8,057 nucleotides of DNA from Treponema sp. (GCA_031259035.1 JAIRLZ010000289.1:1-8057); one strand, 5' to 3'; positions 1 through 7,024 are shown, numbered from the stretch's first letter. The notes: generated by a model from the letters alone, not told the origin. Translations and numbers: made by a program.

Positions 1-17
1 CTTGAAATCTTTGCGTA

Positions 18-71
18 TGCGGGGGAACAAATCCCCCGCACCCCCAGTTCTAACCGCCCCAAGGGGCGGGG
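18..71. repeat. Two GC-rich intergenic hairpins
   Basis: Two adjacent palindromes lie at the left edge. The first pairs 18-25 (TGCGGGGG) with 33-40 around the loop AACAAAT. The second pairs 54-60 (CCGCCCC) with 63-69, leaving almost no loop, so in RNA only the outer five or six pairs would form. A G run at 68-71 could alternatively pair with the C run at 79-83. Neither is followed by a T tract. They may be remnants of interspersed palindromes or the 3' end of an upstream transcript. The forward frame open from 1 to 93 has no recognisable protein content. Confidence 0.5.
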
Positions 72-92
72 TATTAAACCCCCAATGGAATG

Positions 93-223
93 AATCCGCG
101 CCGCGTTCGCGCTGACGCATGGAAGGGAAGGCGTACGCAACGGATTTTTCAGAAATCCGCCCTCCAGAGGCAGTCATGAGGGCGGATGTGAGGTCTGACG
201 CCCGGCGCAGAGGCGTTAGACCT
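93..223 (+). promoter_or_regulatory. Structured leader of ptsH with competing hairpins
   Basis: The 5' region of ptsH holds a series of stems. Arm 141-147 (CGGATTT) pairs perfectly with 153-159 around a 5-base loop. Arm 155-164 (ATCCGCCCTC) pairs perfectly over 10 bp with 178-187. These two stems share bases 155-159, so only one can form at a time. Bases 93-98 (AATCCG) could also pair with 141-146. A third stem pairs 191-202 (AGGTCTGACGCC) with 212-223 over 12 bp including one G-U pair; it ends 8 bases before the ribosome binding site. There is no long T tract after it, only TCTT, so it is not a clear intrinsic terminator. The overlap is what a switching leader would look like, but no known riboswitch class is recognised and no clear promoter was seen. 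Confidence 0.45.
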
Positions 224-242
224 TCTTGAATAAGGAGATGTA

Positions 243-500
243 ATGCAGGAATTTTCGTATACGATCACCGATCCAAATGGCATTCACGCGCGCCCGGCCG
301 GGCTATTCGCGCAAAAGATGCAGGAATATAAAAGCCGCGTTACGGTGAATCGCGGCGAGCAAAGCGCGGACGCCAAGAAACTCATCGCTTTGATGAAGTT
401 GCGCCTTAAATGTGGACAGACGTTCACGGTGCGGGCGGAAGGCGAAGACGAGACCGGGGCTATTGAAACGGCGCGGGATTTTCTAACGGCAAACCTATAA
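243..500 (+). CDS. ptsH: HPr family phosphocarrier protein
   Basis: This cytosolic protein of 85 residues carries phosphate from Enzyme I to EIIA proteins and PRD regulators of the PTS. The active-site block G-I-H-A-R-P-A-G is at residues 13-20, giving His15 as the phosphorylated residue and Arg17 as its partner. Length matches the family (85-90). The regulatory serine at position 46, the HPr kinase target in Gram-positive-type HPr, is Lys46 here (K45-K46-L-I-A-L-M), so control by HPr kinase is unlikely. Residues 47-55, which normally form the hydrophobic docking face, are L-I-A-L-M-K-L-R-L, more basic than usual. AAGGAG at 232-237 lies 5 bases before the ATG. It is first in the unit, 27 bases before the MtlR-type gene. 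HPr identity is very secure; a specialised rather than general role is inferred. Confidence 0.96.
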   Translation: MQEFSYTITDPNGIHARPAGLFAQKMQEYKSRVTVNRGEQSADAKKLIALMKLRLKCGQTFTVRAEGEDETGAIETARDFLTANL

Positions 501-527
501 AGGTTTTATGGGGAAGGGAAAACGGCT

Positions 528-2576
528 GTGGCGTCCAATTCTGTGCGGAATCTTTCTCCCAGATTGTTGCGGTTGCTTGAAGTGTTGGCGTGTTCCGATG
601 AGCCGGTGAAGATAGACGACTTGTCGACGGCGTTGAACACAAGCCGCCGGACGGTTTTTCGGGAACTGGAAAACGTGGACCGGGCGCTGGCAGCCTTTCA
701 CACTGCCTTGATTTCCGTTCCCGGCAAAGGATTGACGCTTTCCGGCGACAGCGAATCCCATCAGAGACTGCTTGACGCGCTTACCCCTTCCCCTCATCCC
801 ATTTCAAAACGAGAGCGCTTGCTCCGTCTGCTGGTGGAGCTTATCGCCAATTCCGGCGAAGTGCAAAAATTATTTTACTACGCGAGCGTTCTTGGCGTAA
901 GCGAATCAACGGTAAGCAATGATCTTGACGAGCTTGAAGACTGGCTCTCAGCCCGGGGCGTCAGCGTTACCCGCAAGAGTGGCATGGGCGTTCAGTGCGT
1001 TGGTACTGAGGAAGCCCTTCGCGCCGCGCTGGTGAGTCGCTTTATGACTGATGGGGATTCGGGCGGCAGGTCATACACCGCATCCTTTGACTTGCCAGGC
1101 GATGATATTGAGACGGGCGTACGGGAAATCTTACGCAGAAAGAAGGATGAGATTGACTGGATGACCTCAGAGTCTTTCTCGCTGATCGCTGTTTATCTTA
1201 TGGTGATGGTTGATCGGTTGCGGAAGGGCAAGATCGCCGCGAGCGGTCGTATGAGCGGACAGGCTTCAATGGGCGCGTTCCAAAACGTCCTTGCCGAAGC
1301 CCTCGCGGTGGAAACGGAAAACGAGTTCTCCCTAAGCGTACCTGAAACGGAACGGCAGGCGCTGGCCGGATGGATTCAGGCGTGCCGGACAAAACAGGAG
1401 AGCCCGTTTGAACCGGGTCCGGTTGACCGGTGGACCCTTATTCAAAGCCTTGCTATGCGGATGATAGACCGTTTTGATCCCCCGATAGCCGCGATTCTGA
1501 AAACCAATGAACAGTTGACGCGGCTCTTGTCGCTGCATTTGGAAGCCGCCCTGCCCCGCTTGCAGAGAGGCATAGCGTTGCCGAATCCCCTTGAGGCGGA
1601 ACTCATAAAAAATTATCCTAATGAATATGAAAAGACGCGCAGGGCGGTGAAGGTTCTGGAAGAACATCTTGGACTTCCGGTTCCCTCACATGAAGTTTCA
1701 TTTATTCTGATACATTTTCTGGCTGCTCTTGCTGTTTTGGGCGAGCGCAATATCAGGCGGCGGGTGTTGCGGGCTGGCATTGTTTGTGTATCTGGCATCG
1801 GCACGTCTTATATGCTGGCGTATCAGGTTCGCAGGCGGTTCAAGGGGGAATTGGAAGTCGAGGTGTCTGACTGTGATGACAAGGCTTCATGGGCTGGCAT
1901 TGACTTTCTTATCTCCACTATTTCTTTGACGGAAACGGACAAGCCGTTTGTTTTGGTGAACACGCTGCTTGGGGCGGAAGATTATCAGAAAATCCAGGCT
2001 GCTGTTGACACCTTTGCTTTTATCAAGCGGGACGAGGAACAGCCGGCGCGTTCGGTTTCTCTGGAGAAACGGCTTGACAGCCTTATCGCTATTGTCATGC
2101 AGTCGCGGCTTCTGCTTGATAATTTTGCCGTTGAACAAATCAAGGCGGACTGTTCCTTTGAGGAGCTTGTCTGTTTTGCCGCAGACCGTTTTGCGCCTGA
2201 AAACCCGGAGCCTGTCCGCCGGGCTCTTATGGACAGGGAAGCTGTTGTTAGCCAAGTTGTTAGCGAACTGGGAATAGCGCTGCTGCATACCCGCAGCGCC
2301 TGTGTCGCGGCGCCGGTATTTGCGGTCATTGTTCCCAAAGGAGGAAAATTCACCCAAGCATATTTTAAGCGGACAAAAAGCTGTGTACTTATGCTGCTGC
2401 CCGAAACGTCTCCCCATGAAGTGAACGAACTCATGGGAGGGATTTCCAGCGCCTTGATCGATCTGCCCCTTTTTCTTGAGGCGGTTCGCGCAGGAAACCA
2501 AGAGGCTATACGGGCGGTTCTTGAAAGAGAAATTGCGGAAACCATCGCCCGTTTCGGAGGCGAGAAATTAACATAA
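528..2576 (+). CDS. mtlR: MtlR-type PRD transcriptional activator
   Basis: This 682-residue DNA-binding regulator has activity set by PTS phosphorylation. Visible order: N-terminal helix-turn-helix (about 12-60), second HTH of the Mga type (about 95-140, with SESTVSNDLDEL), PRD1 (about 190-290), PRD2 (about 300-405), EIIB-like domain (about 414-500) and EIIA-like domain (about 515-675). Likely phosphosites by alignment with B. subtilis MtlR are His337 and His396 in PRD2, Cys420 in the EIIB-like C-V-S-G-I-G-T-S loop, and His587 in the EIIA-like domain. There is no histidine at all from residue 91 to 336, so PRD1 cannot be histidine-phosphorylated. Length fits the family (about 690). The start is GTG: no in-frame ATG or other start lies between the HPr stop and 528, and a purine-rich GGAAGGG at 512-518 is suitably placed. 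The encoded EI, HPr and EIIA are its probable partners. The sugar sensed is inferred, not seen. Confidence 0.92.
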   Translation: MASNSVRNLSPRLLRLLEVLACSDEPVKIDDLSTALNTSRRTVFRELENVDRALAAFHTALISVPGKGLTLSGDSESHQRLLDALTPSPHPISKRERLLRLLVELIANSGEVQKLFYYASVLGVSESTVSNDLDELEDWLSARGVSVTRKSGMGVQCVGTEEALRAALVSRFMTDGDSGGRSYTASFDLPGDDIETGVREILRRKKDEIDWMTSESFSLIAVYLMVMVDRLRKGKIAASGRMSGQASMGAFQNVLAEALAVETENEFSLSVPETERQALAGWIQACRTKQESPFEPGPVDRWTLIQSLAMRMIDRFDPPIAAILKTNEQLTRLLSLHLEAALPRLQRGIALPNPLEAELIKNYPNEYEKTRRAVKVLEEHLGLPVPSHEVSFILIHFLAALAVLGERNIRRRVLRAGIVCVSGIGTSYMLAYQVRRRFKGELEVEVSDCDDKASWAGIDFLISTISLTETDKPFVLVNTLLGAEDYQKIQAAVDTFAFIKRDEEQPARSVSLEKRLDSLIAIVMQSRLLLDNFAVEQIKADCSFEELVCFAADRFAPENPEPVRRALMDREAVVSQVVSELGIALLHTRSACVAAPVFAVIVPKGGKFTQAYFKRTKSCVLMLLPETSPHEVNELMGGISSALIDLPLFLEAVRAGNQEAIRAVLEREIAETIARFGGEKLT

Positions 2577-2592
2577 AGAAAAGGAGAGCGTC

Positions 2593-3033
2593 ATGGCAAA
2601 TATACCCATACTCAAAAAAGAAAACATCATTTTAAATCAACCAAAGGCGGAACGCGAGGATGTCATTCGCCGTTGCGGACGTATGCTGGTTGATTCCGGC
2701 TATGCCAACGAAAATTATATCGAAGGCATGATCAAACGGGACAATTCCTTCAGCACCGGAATTGGCAATTTCATCGCCATTCCCCACGGGGAGGAAGCGT
2801 ACAAGAAAGACATCATCACAACCGGCATTGTGGCGCTGACCTATCCCGAAGGCATAGATTGGCACGGAAAGCCGGTGTATCTGGTGATCGGCATTGCGGC
2901 GAAAGGAGAAGAGCATCTGGACATCATGGGGAATATCGTGGACAACCTTGAAACCGGGGAAGATACGATAAAACTCGTCAAAAACGCCGGCGTTGATGAG
3001 GTGTACCGGATGTTAAGCGGGGAAGGGGCATGA
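2593..3033 (+). CDS. mtlF: PTS EIIA component, mannitol type (MtlF/CmtB-like)
   Basis: This soluble EIIA of 146 residues would accept phosphate from HPr and pass it to an EIIB domain. The signature G-N-F-I-A-I-P-H-G (58-66) gives the phosphorylated His65, with conserved Arg49 before it. A second family histidine is His108 in G-E-E-H-L-D-I-M. It is a free-standing single domain, close in size to E. coli CmtB (147 aa) and to Gram-positive MtlF. AAGGAG at 2581-2586 is 6 bases before the ATG and the gene begins 16 bases after mtlR, so the two are co-transcribed. The stop overlaps the next start as ATGA. Its EIIB/EIIC partner is not in the window. It could serve a related hexitol or ketose instead of mannitol; the mannitol/fructose EIIA superfamily assignment is firm. 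Confidence 0.92.
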   Translation: MANIPILKKENIILNQPKAEREDVIRRCGRMLVDSGYANENYIEGMIKRDNSFSTGIGNFIAIPHGEEAYKKDIITTGIVALTYPEGIDWHGKPVYLVIGIAAKGEEHLDIMGNIVDNLETGEDTIKLVKNAGVDEVYRMLSGEGA

Positions 3034-3992
3034 TAATCACGGTAACGCTGAATCCCGCGCTGGATAAGACCGCCCGTGTAGATGTAATGCGGGCTAACGC
3101 GCTTAACCGTCTGCGGGATGTCCAGATTGATGCTGGCGGAAAAGGGATCAATGTTTCCGCGATGATTCGCGTCCTGGGCGGTGAAAGCGTTGCCGTTGGA
3201 TTCGCCGGAGGCGGCGCGGGAGAAGAACTCTTGTCCCGCATCGCCGGAAAAGGACTCAAAGCTGATTTTGTCCGCGTCTCCGCTGTTACCAGAACTAACG
3301 TGAAAGTGGTGGACAATGAGGGCGCGTTGACCGAATTGAACGAACCCGGACCGGCGATAAAACCGGAAGAGTGGCGCGAGATGGAAAACAAACTTTCCCG
3401 CTACAGCCTAACGGGAAATACCATTGCGCTTTCAGGCAGCCTTCCGGCGGGTCTCGGCGCGGACACCTACAAGCGCCTCTGCGCTCTGTTGCGCCGCGCT
3501 GGCGCCGCCGTGTTTCTTGACGCGGACGGCGACGCGCTTAAACACGCGCTTGAGTCAGAGCCGGATTCGATTCCTGATTACATCAAGCCCAATCGTTTTG
3601 AGTTGCTGCGTTATTTCAGCATACCGGACGATGAGGAGGTGTCAGAGACGCGGCTTGCGGAACTCTGCCGCTCTTTGCTTGACAAAGGCGTCAAGCTGGT
3701 CGCTCTTTCAATGGGCGCTGACGGCGCGATCTTTGTGAGTAAAAACGGCGTCTGGCGCGCGCCGGCGGTTGCGGTGGAAGTGCGCTCAACAGTGGGCGCC
3801 GGGGACAGTATGGTAGGCGCGCTTGTTTACGGCTTTGAACACGGGCTGCCTGAAGAACAATGCTTTGCGTTGGCAATGGCAGCCTCAGCCGGAGCCTGCG
3901 CTACAGCCGGAACCAATCCGCCTGAACGCGCTCTGGTAGACGAGCTTTTACAAAAAACACGGATAGAGGAGCTGGTTCCAAAACTCGGTTAG
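3030..3992 (+). CDS. fruK: 1-phosphofructokinase (PfkB/ribokinase family)
   Basis: This 320-residue cytosolic kinase is predicted to convert fructose-1-phosphate and ATP to fructose-1,6-bisphosphate. PfkB motifs are complete: start T-L-N-P-A-L-D (6-12), G-G-K-G-I-N-V-S (36-43), S-G-S-L-P-A-G (135-141), K-P-N-R-F-E (187-192), and T-V-G-A-G-D-S (254-260) with the catalytic Asp259. The start overlaps the EIIA stop by 4 bases, implying translational coupling; a purine-rich GGAAGGGG lies just before it. The last codons (E-L-V-P-K-L-G) and the stop fall inside a 15-bp palindrome that is repeated downstream, so the C-terminal tail may come from a palindromic element. The fold and family are certain. 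Tagatose-6-phosphate kinase (LacC) is the main alternative substrate class, but PTS context favours fructose-1-phosphate. Confidence 0.88.
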   Translation: MIITVTLNPALDKTARVDVMRANALNRLRDVQIDAGGKGINVSAMIRVLGGESVAVGFAGGGAGEELLSRIAGKGLKADFVRVSAVTRTNVKVVDNEGALTELNEPGPAIKPEEWREMENKLSRYSLTGNTIALSGSLPAGLGADTYKRLCALLRRAGAAVFLDADGDALKHALESEPDSIPDYIKPNRFELLRYFSIPDDEEVSETRLAELCRSLLDKGVKLVALSMGADGAIFVSKNGVWRAPAVAVEVRSTVGAGDSMVGALVYGFEHGLPEEQCFALAMAASAGACATAGTNPPERALVDELLQKTRIEELVPKLG

Positions 3993-4006
3993 TTTTGGAA
4001 CCAGCT
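3970..4006 (+). repeat. Palindromic element copy 1, overlapping fruK stop
   Basis: Arm 3970-3984 (AGCTGGTTCCAAAAC) pairs with 3992-4006 in a perfect 15-bp stem with the 7-base loop TCGGTTA. The fruK stop codon TAG (3990-3992) lies at the loop and stem edge. Only TTT follows, so termination would be weak. The arms closely resemble those at 4054-4084, differing mainly by one extra G and the innermost base, which marks the two as copies of one element. Confidence 0.75.
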
Positions 4007-4009
4007 TTC

Positions 4010-4037
4010 GAAAAAGCGGTCCAAAGCCCGCTTTTTC
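4010..4037. terminator. Candidate bidirectional intrinsic terminator
   Basis: Arm 4010-4019 (GAAAAAGCGG) pairs with 4028-4037 (CCGCTTTTTC) in a perfect 10-bp stem with an 8-base loop. The A and T tracts lie within the stem, so a GC core of five pairs followed by five T residues is available to a transcript from either side. It sits between the two palindromic copies and is the best candidate for ending or attenuating the ptsH-mtlR-mtlF-fruK transcript. Confidence 0.5.
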
Positions 4038-4053
4038 ATCTACATTCAAGGTA

Positions 4054-4084
4054 GCTGTTCCAAAATCTGACATTTTGGAACAGC
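4054..4084 (+). repeat. Palindromic element copy 2
   Basis: Arm 4054-4066 (GCTGTTCCAAAAT) pairs perfectly over 13 bp with 4072-4084 around the loop CTGAC. No T tract follows. Because its arms nearly match those of 3970-4006, the left arm of copy 1 could also pair with the right arm of this copy, giving alternative folds. A further small hairpin (GAACC 4104-4108 with 4115-4119) precedes the next ribosome binding site. No convincing promoter was found between here and 4137. Confidence 0.7.
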
Positions 4085-4136
4085 CTCAGAGAAAATCGTT
4101 TAAGAACCAGCAGGGGTTCACACACAAGGAGCTTAT

Positions 4137-5408
4137 ATGGGACAGAAAACAAAAGCGGTTCGCCTTTACGGCGCCGACGATCTGAGACTGGAAGAATTTG
4201 AGCTTCCAGACATAAAGGACGATGAGATTCTCGTCAAGGTGGTGAGCGACAGTATCTGCATGTCAACCTACAAACTGTTGAAGCAGGGAAAGAACCACAA
4301 ACGCTGCCCTCAAAACGTAGACACGAACCCCATCATCATTGGGCATGAGTTTGCCGGCGATATTGTCAAAGTCGGCGCCCAGTGGCGGCATGAATTCAAA
4401 GCCGGCGAGAAATTCGCCCAGCAGCCGGCGCTGAACTACAAAGGCAGCCTCGCCTCTCCAGGCTACTCCTACGAGTTCTTCGGCGGCGACGCAACCTATT
4501 GCATCCTGCCGCACGAGGTCATGGAACTGGGCTGTCTCCTTCATTACGAGGGGGACGCCTATTTTTACGCCTCCCTCGCGGAACCGGTCAGTTGCATCAT
4601 TGGCGGCTATCATTCGATGTACCACACGAACAAGCAAAACTACAATCACGCCATGGACATAAAGCCGGGCGGCAATGCGCTTATCCTCGGCGGCGCGGGA
4701 CCCATGGGGCTGGGCGCGGTTGAATACCCGCTCTACGGCGGCAACCGTCCGGCGAAAATCGTTGTTACTGTTGTTGACGACGGAAGGCTGCGCCGGGCAG
4801 AACAGCTTATCAGTCCGGAACTGGCGCAAAAGCAGGGCGTTGAACTGCGCTATGTAAACCCCCGCAATCATGCCGACCAGTACGCGCTTCTTATGGACCT
4901 ATCAGGCGGGCGGGGCTATGACGATGTGTTTGTCTACGCGCCCATACGGGAACTTGCCGAACTGGGCGATAGGCTTCTGGCGTTTGATGGCTGCCTTAAC
5001 TTTTTCGCCGGTCCTGAGGACAAGAACTTTTCCGCGCTTATAAACCTGTACAACTGTCATTACACCAGCGCCCATATTTTAGGAAGCACCGGCGGCAATA
5101 CCGACGACCTCAAGGAAGCGCTGCGCTTGTCCTCCGAAAAGAAGATACGTCCGGCGGTTATGGTAACGCATATCTGCGGGCTTGACGCGGTTGCCGATGC
5201 GGTTGCGCATCTGCCGGAATTGAGAGCCGGGAAGATACTCACCTATACCCACATTAACCTGCCGCTGACCGCGCTCTCTGACTTTGAACAGCTTGGACAA
5301 AGCGACAAGCTGTTCGCGCAGCTTCACGCAAGCTGCCAGGCGCATCAGGGTTTGTGGAACGCTGAGGCGGAAGCTCTGCTTCTCAAAGTGTATGGAGGCG
5401 CGTCATGA
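4137..5408 (+). CDS. Zinc-dependent medium-chain dehydrogenase, SorE/YggP-like
   Basis: This is a cytosolic NAD(P)-dependent oxidoreductase of 423 residues. It resembles L-sorbose-1-phosphate reductase (SorE) and E. coli YggP, which lies beside cmtAB. Catalytic zinc ligands by family pattern are Cys41 (S-I-C-M-S-T-Y-K), His70 and Glu71 (G-H-E-F-A-G), and Glu149 (A-E-P). The Rossmann loop is G-G-A-G-P-M-G (185-191). The four-cysteine structural zinc motif of many alcohol dehydrogenases is absent, since residues 90-120 contain no cysteine. AAGGAG at 4126-4131 lies 5 bases before the ATG. The stop overlaps ptsI as ATGA. SorE interconverts L-sorbose-1-phosphate and D-glucitol-6-phosphate; the substrate here is unknown and is probably a hexitol or ketose phosphate. 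The superfamily is certain; the substrate is inferred from resemblance and context. Confidence 0.85.
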   Translation: MGQKTKAVRLYGADDLRLEEFELPDIKDDEILVKVVSDSICMSTYKLLKQGKNHKRCPQNVDTNPIIIGHEFAGDIVKVGAQWRHEFKAGEKFAQQPALNYKGSLASPGYSYEFFGGDATYCILPHEVMELGCLLHYEGDAYFYASLAEPVSCIIGGYHSMYHTNKQNYNHAMDIKPGGNALILGGAGPMGLGAVEYPLYGGNRPAKIVVTVVDDGRLRRAEQLISPELAQKQGVELRYVNPRNHADQYALLMDLSGGRGYDDVFVYAPIRELAELGDRLLAFDGCLNFFAGPEDKNFSALINLYNCHYTSAHILGSTGGNTDDLKEALRLSSEKKIRPAVMVTHICGLDAVADAVAHLPELRAGKILTYTHINLPLTALSDFEQLGQSDKLFAQLHASCQAHQGLWNAEAEALLLKVYGGAS

Positions 5409-7024
5409 TCACCTTACAGGGCAAGGGCGTTAGCGCTGGAATAGCGCGGGGGCGGCTTTCCTTTCTCAAACGAAAAAGTCTTTCAGTTGAAAAACGCCCC
5501 ATAGACAATGTTGAACAAGAAATTGAGCGTTTCAATGTTGCGCGTAAAACCGCCGCCGAGCAGCTCGACACGTTGGCTGGCGAAATGACTGACAAAATCG
5601 GCAAAGAAAACGCGCTGCTCTTTGAAATTCACCGCATGATGCTCGAAGACACCGACTATACAGACCCTATCATTGAGATAATCACATCCGAAAAAGTCTG
5701 CGCCGAGTATGCGGTCAATACCGCGGGATCCCGCTTGGCTCAGGACTTCGCCGACATGGACGACGAGTACATGAAAGCCCGCGCCATAGACATCTACGAT
5801 GTTTCCAGACGGGTGATAAAGCTGCTCTCAGGCGAGGACTATGGTCTTGGAGAGAGCGGCGAACCGGTCATTCTTGCCGCCGACGACTTTACGCCCAGCG
5901 AAACCGCCCAGCTTAACCGCAACGCCGTGCTTGCTCTGGTGTCCCGCCAGGGCGCCGCCAATTCCCACACGGCTATTTTCGCCAGAACCATGGGCATTCC
6001 GGCGGTCATATCCTTCGGCGCCTTTCTTTCCGGCGACTTGTCCGGCAAACAGGCGGCGCTTGATGGCGAAACCGGCGTTTTGTACATTGAGCCTGAACCG
6101 GACATAATCAAGGAGTTGGAAGAAAAACAGGAGCGGCTGCGTAAGGAAAAGGAAGCGCTTGAAAAGAGGCGGGGGAAACCGACCTTTACGAAGGACGGCC
6201 GCCCCCTGAAACTCTACGCCAACATCGGCTCCGTAAGCGACGCGGACGCCGCCCTTGCCGGAGACGCGGAAGGCATAGGACTTTTCCGCAGTGAATTCCT
6301 CTATCTTGGCAGGAACGATTATCCAGACGAGGACGACCAGTACGAAAGCTACCGGAAGGTACTTGAAAAGATGGGGAACAGGCAGGTTGTCATCCGCACG
6401 CTTGACATAGGGGCTGACAAACAGGTGGATTACTTCAAACTGCCTCATGAAGAAAACCCCGCGCTTGGAATGCGGGCTATCCGCATCTGCCTTACCCGCC
6501 CCGACCTGTTCAAAACCCAGTTGCGGGCGATCTACCGGGCTTCCGCGCATGGGAATGCCGCTATCATGTTTCCCATGATAAACTCTTTGGAAGAACTGCT
6601 CAAAGCGAAGGAGTCGGCAAGAGTTGCGCGTGAGGAGCTTGCGTCTAAAGGCGTCGCCTTTAAGGAAGATGTCCCTATAGGCATTATGATAGAGACTCCG
6701 GCGTCGGCGCTTATAAGCGATGTATTGGCGCGGGAAGCGGCGTTTTTCAGCATAGGCACGAATGATCTGACCCAGTACACGCTTGCCATAGACCGGCAGA
6801 ACGATTCGCTTTCCTCTTTCTGCGACACGCATCATGAAGCGATACTGCGCCTTATCCAGTTGACCTGTGAAAACGCCCACAGGGCGGGCATCTGGTGCGG
6901 CATTTGCGGCGGCTTGGGCGGAGACTACAGCTTGACGAAAGAGTTTGTAGAAATGGGCTTGGACGAGCTATCGGTGGAACCCTCGCGCATACTCAAACTG
7001 CGCTCAATTATCGCGGAATGCTGA
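5405..7024 (+). CDS. ptsI: PTS Enzyme I (phosphoenolpyruvate-protein phosphotransferase)
   Basis: Enzyme I autophosphorylates from PEP and donates phosphate to HPr. Domains: N-terminal swivelling and HPr-binding region (1-225), a charged linker rich in E and K (about 232-256), and the PEP-binding TIM barrel (about 260-539). Key residues match E. coli with an offset of one: His188 in N-S-H-T-A-I-F-A-R, Arg295 in G-L-F-R-S-E-F, Arg331 in I-R-T-L-D-I-G-A-D-K, Glu430 in I-M-I-E-T-P, Asn453-Asp454 in G-T-N-D-L-T-Q-Y, Arg464 and Cys501. Two oddities stand out. The Cys loop reads C-G-G-L-G-G-D where Glu is normally at the third position, and the protein ends 32 residues after that Asp, about 35 short of the usual C-terminus. 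GGAGG at 5394-5398 precedes the ATG by 6 bases, and the start overlaps the dehydrogenase stop. Confidence 0.95.
   Translation: MITLQGKGVSAGIARGRLSFLKRKSLSVEKRPIDNVEQEIERFNVARKTAAEQLDTLAGEMTDKIGKENALLFEIHRMMLEDTDYTDPIIEIITSEKVCAEYAVNTAGSRLAQDFADMDDEYMKARAIDIYDVSRRVIKLLSGEDYGLGESGEPVILAADDFTPSETAQLNRNAVLALVSRQGAANSHTAIFARTMGIPAVISFGAFLSGDLSGKQAALDGETGVLYIEPEPDIIKELEEKQERLRKEKEALEKRRGKPTFTKDGRPLKLYANIGSVSDADAALAGDAEGIGLFRSEFLYLGRNDYPDEDDQYESYRKVLEKMGNRQVVIRTLDIGADKQVDYFKLPHEENPALGMRAIRICLTRPDLFKTQLRAIYRASAHGNAAIMFPMINSLEELLKAKESARVAREELASKGVAFKEDVPIGIMIETPASALISDVLAREAAFFSIGTNDLTQYTLAIDRQNDSLSSFCDTHHEAILRLIQLTCENAHRAGIWCGICGGLGGDYSLTKEFVEMGLDELSVEPSRILKLRSIIAEC

Noticed and set aside
1..93. Forward open frame reaching the left edge, as the tail of an upstream gene
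   Set aside because: It runs straight through two GC-rich hairpins and its translation (rich in P, R and G) resembles no family; it looks intergenic.
508..510. ATG between ptsH and mtlR as the mtlR start
   Set aside because: It is out of frame with the regulator; GTG at 528 is the only in-frame start after the HPr stop that keeps the HTH domain.
1887..2501. Reverse-strand open frame (204 codons) opposite mtlR
   Set aside because: It is antisense to the EIIB- and EIIA-like domains, whose motifs are intact on the plus strand; the reverse product is very basic and unrecognisable.
4010..4084. Repeated hairpins as a CRISPR array or mobile element
   Set aside because: Only two related copies, each a simple palindrome with no regular spacers, no transposase and no target duplication seen.
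5828..6880. Long reverse-strand open frame (350 codons) opposite ptsI
   Set aside because: The plus strand encodes a full Enzyme I with all catalytic motifs; the antisense frame has no recognisable domain and arises from codon bias.
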